From Chloroflexus islandicus (lineage in GTDB: Bacteria > Chloroflexota > Chloroflexia > Chloroflexales > Chloroflexaceae): a DNA stretch of 32,284 nucleotides. Where the stretch lies: the NCBI RefSeq assembly GCF_001650695.1, contig NZ_LWQS01000075.1, forward strand, positions 1-32,284, written 5' to 3'. The stretch's first letter is position 1. Every line of letters begins with the position of its first letter. A program made the position numbers and the translations under genes. The notes beneath the pieces were generated by a model that saw only the letters and a list, made by a program, of their open reading frames with translations, had not been told where the DNA came from and ran no database searches. Below are positions 27,857 through 32,284 of this stretch, piece by piece.

Positions 27857-28428
27857 GCGACAAAAGCATCGACTTTACGCAACTGTACGCACAGATACAA
27901 CAGGCTCCACTACAAGCCTCCGACCGTCCAGCGATTCTCGGCGGCGAGTTTGCTGCTGACCAACTGCAAACCTTTCTTAAGAAGTGGGAAACACAAAAGT
28001 CTTGGCAGGGAATGCCCTACCGCATCTGGGAACACGTCAGCCATATCGAATTCGCTGCCCAACCGCCTGATCTCATCTACCTCCAGCGCGCCGACATCTT
28101 CGGCGAAAGCGGCCACCTCTCACTGCGCCGCGATGCGCAGCGCTGGCTGTGGCATTACATCGGCCAACCGGTCACGTTGACGGCGTTTCAATCTGAGGAT
28201 TTCTGGCGCCGCCATCCGAACTGCCAACTACGCCGCTACGCCGAATCGGTCATGCTGTGGGGCGATCGCAAAGACACGTCATCACCATGGCACGATGATC
28301 GCGTCGCCGCAGCCAGCCTCACCTATCCGATCAACACGACCGGGCGCGTGTACCTGCACTTCTGGCGCTACACCGAACACGGGCAGACGGTGTTTGTGCA
28401 GTATCGCGAGCTGCGCGGAAAGCCGTAA
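27853..28428 (+). CDS. Csx19-like type III-D accessory protein
   Basis: A 191-residue protein between two RAMP genes, with a 4-bp overlap to the upstream one. Features that resemble Csx19, a small III-D-specific subunit, are the tryptophan-rich middle (YLQRADIFGESGHLSLRRD, RWLWHYIG) and a C-terminal half with SVMLWGDRKDTSSPWHDDRV, AASLTYPIN and VYLHFWRYTEHGQTVFVQYR. In the structurally described III-Dv complex, Csx19 binds the assembly but its role is not well defined. There are no catalytic motifs, membrane segments or cysteines. The assignment leans on synteny with Csx10, Cas7-2x and Cas10 as much as on sequence, so a family-specific profile match would settle it. Confidence 0.68.
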   Translation: MSDKSIDFTQLYAQIQQAPLQASDRPAILGGEFAADQLQTFLKKWETQKSWQGMPYRIWEHVSHIEFAAQPPDLIYLQRADIFGESGHLSLRRDAQRWLWHYIGQPVTLTAFQSEDFWRRHPNCQLRRYAESVMLWGDRKDTSSPWHDDRVAAASLTYPINTTGRVYLHFWRYTEHGQTVFVQYRELRGKP

Positions 28429-28451
28429 TGTTATATTACAAGAGGTGTACT

Positions 28452-30566
28452 ATGGGAAAGAATAAAAATAAACGAACCAATCTCTCACTCAATGCTCAAA
28501 AGCCTCAACCCAAACCAACATCTGAGCAGGGCAAAAAGCAGGTTGAACGGCCAACATCATCTCCTTCTGCAACGCCTCAGCGTTCTTCATCCTTGCCATG
28601 GCCCCGCACAAAAGAGCATTCCACTTCTCGGGAAAATTATCGTTTTCTCAATCCCTATAACTTTGTGCGCTATCTCGATGCCCCAACTATTGCACCTGAT
28701 GATCCCGCAACGCGCCTCTTGGGCCGTTGCGCGCCGCCGCCCCACGACCGCTATGTGGGTTTGACTGGACGCATTACCTGTTCGCTGAAGACTGTAACGC
28801 CGCTGTTTGTCTCCGACAGTCACGATGTGCAGGTGACGAATGTTCTCCTGTCTGATGGTAGAGAAGTGCAGCACAAGAGTTATCGCTTTTTTCAGTACGA
28901 TGGCCAAGACGCCATTCCGGCCACCAGTATTCGTGGGATGATCCGGTCGCTCTTTGAAGCGGTTACGAATGCTCCCTTCACCGTGTTCAACGGGAGTGAA
29001 CGTTTAGAGTATCGGATTGACCCGATTGAAGCCCAGCGATTCAAGCCCGGTATTGTCCAGAGTCTGCCGGATGGTGATCAGCCGGGTGTTATCCTGCTTT
29101 GCGAAGAGGCCAAGATCGGCGCGTATTATGAGGATCCCGACCTCAATGTCTTGCAAGGTGAGTGGCGCTGTGGCGAGGAGGCCTATGCCATTATCAGCTC
29201 AACAAAGCAGGGTAAAGGTAAGGGCAAGGGTGCAGCAAGGGTGGAAGCGATTGCGCGTGAACGTGATAGGAATCGCTTGTTGAGGTATGATAAAGAACCG
29301 AAGAAAGGTTGGATTAAAATAACGGGTCGTACTATTGAAACGAAGTGTAATGAAAGATTTTTCTATTTCGAGGATGGTTCTACTAAAGAAGTATTATTCG
29401 ATAAGGATCGTGAGGATGATTTCAATGAGATCTTGAGTGGGCAACTGCAAGAACACGGCGACAGCTTCCGCTCCCGCATCCAAAGTGAACGATTAGCGCC
29501 GGGCAATCTCGTCTATGTCAAATTAGAGCTAGATGGCGTTACCGTGCGCGATATCGCCTTAGTGAAAGTTGCCCGTTTACGCTATCGCCATTCGATCGGT
29601 GATTTGCTGCCGTCGCATCTGAAACCAAGCGAGCGCTACGAAGAGCTAGATATTGCCTCGCGTGTCTTCGGCTGGGTCAAAGAACAGGCCGGTGACGATC
29701 GCACGGATCGGGTAGCGTATGCGGGGCGGGTGCGATTTAGCCATGCCACCTTGAAAGAAGATGCTGGCGTATATAGTGAGCCATTGCGTCTCGCTATTCT
29801 TGGTTCTCCCAAGCCGACTACGACCCTATTCTACCTGCGGAAGAAAAACGGTGAATGGAGTCAGGAAGAACGAAAGAAGCCCGGTGCGGCGTCTCATGTT
29901 GGCTACGATGGTCACAACCAGTTGCGCGGGCGAAAGTTTTATCGCCATCACGGCCCATCACTCAATCGTCTTGAGTATGAGCGAGCGGGCCAGCGTACTG
30001 ATCATCAGAATCGCACTGTCCGCGGCGTGCGTGCTCCCGGTAATGTCTTTACCTTTACTATCGATTTTCGCAATCTGGCCCCGGTTGAGCTTGGTGCGTT
30101 GCTATGGACGCTAAGCTTGGGCGAAGAAAAATGCTTTTTCCGGCTCGGTTATGCTAAACCGTTGGGATTTGGCAGCGTGAAGCTAGAGGTCGATCAGGTT
30201 GAACTGCTTGATCCGATCGCACGCTATCGTTCGTTGCAGGCATCAGGGTGGCGCCGTGCTTCAACCACGGAACGCGGTAGATGGATAGCTGCTTTTGAAG
30301 AAGCGATGAAGCGCTGCTACGGTAAACCTGTGCGCGAATTGCCGAATATTATCGATCTCATGACTTTGCTGCGCGATCCTGTGCCAGCACTGCCAATTCA
30401 TTATCCGCGTACCGATGTTCATCCAGACCCGGAGGGCAAGAACTTCGAGTGGTTTGTTGCCAACAAGGTAAAATCAGATAAACCCACTAAAGCCGGCCCC
30501 AACTTTATCCTCGAATTGCCGGGCAATGAGAAAGGATTGCCATTGTTACGGAAACTCGCAGAGTGA
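28452..30566 (+). CDS. Large RAMP protein, TIGR03986/Cas7-with-insertion type
   Basis: A 704-residue protein. The first ~60 residues are a polar, basic low-complexity tail rich in Lys, Pro and Ser. A RAMP/Cas7 fold follows: YVGLTGRITCSLKTVTPLFV then AIPATSIRGMIRSLFEAVTN, the typical PxxSIRGxIR helix. A long central region (~120-470), in which a basic, AT-richer stretch (about 29200-29420) looks like an insertion, separates this from the C-terminal Cas7 half containing LSLGEEKCFFRLGYAKPLGF, a G-rich crRNA-contact loop. This fits the very large RAMP of III-D systems called Cas7-insertion in III-Dv. No obvious catalytic Asp is seen. ATG 28452 is preferred because AGAGGTG precedes it; an upstream ATG at 28428 overlaps the preceding stop but lacks a good ribosome site. 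Confidence 0.8.
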   Translation: MGKNKNKRTNLSLNAQKPQPKPTSEQGKKQVERPTSSPSATPQRSSSLPWPRTKEHSTSRENYRFLNPYNFVRYLDAPTIAPDDPATRLLGRCAPPPHDRYVGLTGRITCSLKTVTPLFVSDSHDVQVTNVLLSDGREVQHKSYRFFQYDGQDAIPATSIRGMIRSLFEAVTNAPFTVFNGSERLEYRIDPIEAQRFKPGIVQSLPDGDQPGVILLCEEAKIGAYYEDPDLNVLQGEWRCGEEAYAIISSTKQGKGKGKGAARVEAIARERDRNRLLRYDKEPKKGWIKITGRTIETKCNERFFYFEDGSTKEVLFDKDREDDFNEILSGQLQEHGDSFRSRIQSERLAPGNLVYVKLELDGVTVRDIALVKVARLRYRHSIGDLLPSHLKPSERYEELDIASRVFGWVKEQAGDDRTDRVAYAGRVRFSHATLKEDAGVYSEPLRLAILGSPKPTTTLFYLRKKNGEWSQEERKKPGAASHVGYDGHNQLRGRKFYRHHGPSLNRLEYERAGQRTDHQNRTVRGVRAPGNVFTFTIDFRNLAPVELGALLWTLSLGEEKCFFRLGYAKPLGFGSVKLEVDQVELLDPIARYRSLQASGWRRASTTERGRWIAAFEEAMKRCYGKPVRELPNIIDLMTLLRDPVPALPIHYPRTDVHPDPEGKNFEWFVANKVKSDKPTKAGPNFILELPGNEKGLPLLRKLAE

Positions 30567-30574
30567 TATGGCGT

Positions 30575-31813
30575 ATGAAAGCTATTACCTTCCTCGGCGC
30601 CAGACCGCAAGAAACATGCTATGTCTTTCCGGATGGTCGCGAGCATATTGCCCCCTTTTTCGGGTTGGCATTGGCTCAGTACCTTTCGGATCTGGATCTC
30701 GTCGTTTTTACTACTGAACTGACGGCTCAATTCTACAATCAACATTTTGCCAGTGCGCAAGCTGCGAGCATTCAAGCAGTTCGCATCCCTGATGGGCGTG
30801 ATGATGATGAACTATGGCGGATCTTTCAGGCTGTGGTTGAAGTCATTGAACCGAATGAAGCGGTTGTGTTCGATATCACCCACGGCTTTCGCTCGCTGCC
30901 ATTCTTATCTTTCCTCGCCGCTGCCTATTTGCGCAAAGTCAAGGCCATTCAACTAAAACACGTATTCTTCGGTAATTTTGAAATGCGTGATCAGAGTGCC
31001 ACTCCTCATCGCACGCCTGTGCTTGATTTGACCAATTTCGTCGAATTGCTCGACTGGATGGTCGGGGCCGATCTGTTTGTACGTTTCGGTGATGCGCGTG
31101 ATTTGGCGGGCTTGCTGCGCAATCAGCACCAGCGTTTGCGTCCGGTAAGCGAAGATAGAGATGCGATGCGGGTTTGGGCTAATTCGCCGTTGAAATTGAC
31201 TGCCGAAGTGCTCGACATTGCTACGCGATCGTTGCGAGTGGTGCGGCCGGCTGATGCAATGCGGGCAAGTGCGCAGATTATGCAACGATTGCCCGCTGTC
31301 GAACACGAGATCGGCGCGTTGGCATTGCCCTTTACACCGCTAGCTCAGCAGATCATTGACAATTTTCGCCCAATTGCGCTCGGTGAAACCGAACAAGCTG
31401 ATCCGTTACGCACCCTGCAAACCGAACTGAATTTAGTTGGCTGGTATCTGGATCGCGGTCAGGTTTTTCAAGCGGTGGCGTTGGCTCGTGAGTGGTTGGT
31501 ATCGTGGGTCATGGTGCAACTTGGCAAGGGTGATAGGTTATTGGAAAAGACAGAGCGTCAACTGGTTGAACAGACGCTTGGTGCGGCTGTCCAAGTACAG
31601 AGGGGAGGTACTGGCAAAGAAGAGATACATGTTGATCTCAACGCCATTCCCTCATTGAAAGAAGTGATTAATCTTTATAACCAACTTGGCGATTTGCGTA
31701 ATGATCTTATGCATGCCGGAAAGCGGAAACAACCGCAGGGTGCGCAAAAGGTTGAAGAGCGCGCAAAACGGTTATATGAGTCTTTGAAAAATACCTGTCG
31801 GCTTCCCTCCTAG
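30575..31813 (+). CDS. CARF-HEPN CRISPR-associated ribonuclease, TM1812/Csx1-like
   Basis: A 412-residue protein, last gene of the CRISPR operon. The N-terminal ~170 residues are a CARF domain of the TM1812 kind: opening strand KAITFLGARPQETCYVF and ligand loop VVFDITHGFRSLPFLSFLAA (Asp100 starts DITHGFRS). The C-terminal half is helical and carries a HEPN R-x4-H motif, RNDLMH (Arg375 to His380), inside DLRNDLMHAGKRKQ, so RNase activity triggered by cyclic oligoadenylate is expected. GTG 30563 overlaps the upstream stop by 4 bp and is an alternative start; ATG 30575 begins the conserved strand. It is only distantly similar to the other HEPN effector at the operon start, so the locus has two different predicted RNase outputs. 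Confidence 0.85.
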   Translation: MKAITFLGARPQETCYVFPDGREHIAPFFGLALAQYLSDLDLVVFTTELTAQFYNQHFASAQAASIQAVRIPDGRDDDELWRIFQAVVEVIEPNEAVVFDITHGFRSLPFLSFLAAAYLRKVKAIQLKHVFFGNFEMRDQSATPHRTPVLDLTNFVELLDWMVGADLFVRFGDARDLAGLLRNQHQRLRPVSEDRDAMRVWANSPLKLTAEVLDIATRSLRVVRPADAMRASAQIMQRLPAVEHEIGALALPFTPLAQQIIDNFRPIALGETEQADPLRTLQTELNLVGWYLDRGQVFQAVALAREWLVSWVMVQLGKGDRLLEKTERQLVEQTLGAAVQVQRGGTGKEEIHVDLNAIPSLKEVINLYNQLGDLRNDLMHAGKRKQPQGAQKVEERAKRLYESLKNTCRLPS

Positions 31814-31828
31814 TGTGTTCGTCCGTGT

Positions 31829-31863
31829 TCACAGGGGGATCAGCGTCGCTGAACCCCCTGTGA
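31829..31863. terminator. Long hairpin between converging genes
   Basis: TCACAGGGGG pairs with CCCCCTGTGA, and inside it TCAGCG pairs with CGCTGA around a single T, with one A-A mismatch between the two stems. It sits 15 bp after the csx1-like stop and 16 bp after the 3' end of the opposite-strand sigma gene, so it can act as a bidirectional terminator. No long T-tract follows on either strand. Confidence 0.75.
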
Positions 31864-31879
31864 GCACTTCCCTCCCCCC

Positions 31880-32284
31880 TCACGCCATCGGCGGGGTATA
31901 CGTCCGCCGTGGGTTGGGGATGATCTCCGGCTGCTCATACACCAGCTTGCGGGCAAGAGTCATCGCCCGGTGCTGGAGCGCTTTCGTGGCGGAGACGGTA
32001 CAGCCGAGTTGGCGGGCCGTTTCTTCGAGCGACAGGTCGTAGCCGAAGCGGAGCCAGAGCACCTGCCGGTAGTGGTCGGGCAGGGCGGTGAGCACCTGCT
32101 GGAGATGCTCCCAGTCCCACTGGTGGGCGAGCAGGGCTTCGGGATCGCCGTCGTGCTCGCTTTCACCCGCTTCAAGGGGTACAAAGCGTCCGGCTCGCCG
32201 CAGCACGCTGGCGGCCTGATCGCGGGCGAGGTGGAACAGCCACGCGGTGAGGGGCAAGCCGCGGTCTTCGTACTGATTGGCCCG
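31880..32284 (-). CDS. ECF-type RNA polymerase sigma factor, 5' part outside the window
   Basis: The 3' portion of a gene that runs off the right edge; the frame stays open to base 32284, reading RANQYEDRGLPLTAWLFHLA, the end of sigma region 2. Region 4 is complete: ALPDHYRQVLWLRFGYDLSL followed by EETARQLGCTVSATKALQHR, the helix-turn-helix that reads the -35 element. About 135 codons are visible of an expected ~180-200. ECF sigmas redirect RNA polymerase to stress or envelope regulons and usually pair with an anti-sigma factor, which is not in the window. The gene converges on the CRISPR operon and is probably unrelated to it. Confidence 0.88.
   Translation of the reverse strand, partial: RANQYEDRGLPLTAWLFHLARDQAASVLRRAGRFVPLEAGESEHDGDPEALLAHQWDWEHLQQVLTALPDHYRQVLWLRFGYDLSLEETARQLGCTVSATKALQHRAMTLARKLVYEQPEIIPNPRRTYTPPMA

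Overview
The window looks like a chromosomal segment from a member of the Chloroflexota, most likely a Chloroflexus/Roseiflexus-type filamentous phototroph. This is inferred from the moderately high GC content, the large secreted FG-GAP and WD40 proteins, the style of the single-subunit exporter and regulators, and intergenic DNA packed with palindromic repeats. No rRNA, tRNA or single-copy taxonomic marker is present, so the assignment is tentative.

Left part (1-17258) is mostly ordinary. It holds the tail of a WD40 gene broken by an in-frame TGA, a 1429-residue secreted protein with FG-GAP repeats, a P-domain and an HExxH metallopeptidase-like core, and a 119-bp tandem repeat carrying hairpins. 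Next come a MarR regulator with an overlapping promoter/operator followed by an ABC exporter, Lon protease, and a small PfkB-family kinase. A 1.1-kb repeat-rich spacer follows, then a minus-strand TetR plus double flavodoxin-type reductase pair, and a GH13-like protein that has lost its catalytic residues. A second repeat-rich spacer (17259-17946) closes this part.

Right part (17947-31813) is a type III CRISPR-Cas interference and signalling locus. The plus-strand core order is an HD-less Cas10 with an intact GGDD, a Cas7-Cas5(Csx10)-helical C-terminus fusion, a double Cas7, a Csx19-like protein and a large RAMP of the Cas7-with-insertion kind. This composition matches the III-D variant (III-Dv) described from cyanobacteria. 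Most junctions are 4-bp stop/start overlaps, suggesting one translationally coupled operon. Around the core sit four predicted cyclic-oligoadenylate (cOA) related proteins: a Cas02710-like CARF-HEPN ribonuclease, a TM1812/Csx1-like CARF-HEPN ribonuclease, an NE0113-type CARF-like domain fused to a LuxR-type HTH, and a divergent P-loop protein ending in two Csx3-like (ring-nuclease-like) domains. The working model is that target RNA binding activates Cas10 to make cOA, which switches on the two HEPN RNases and perhaps the DNA-binding protein, while the Csx3-like protein and possibly the NE0113 domain remove or buffer the signal. No CRISPR array, cas1, cas2 or cas6 is visible, so crRNA must come from elsewhere.

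The window closes with a strong hairpin between converging genes and the 3' portion of an ECF-type sigma factor gene running off the right edge.
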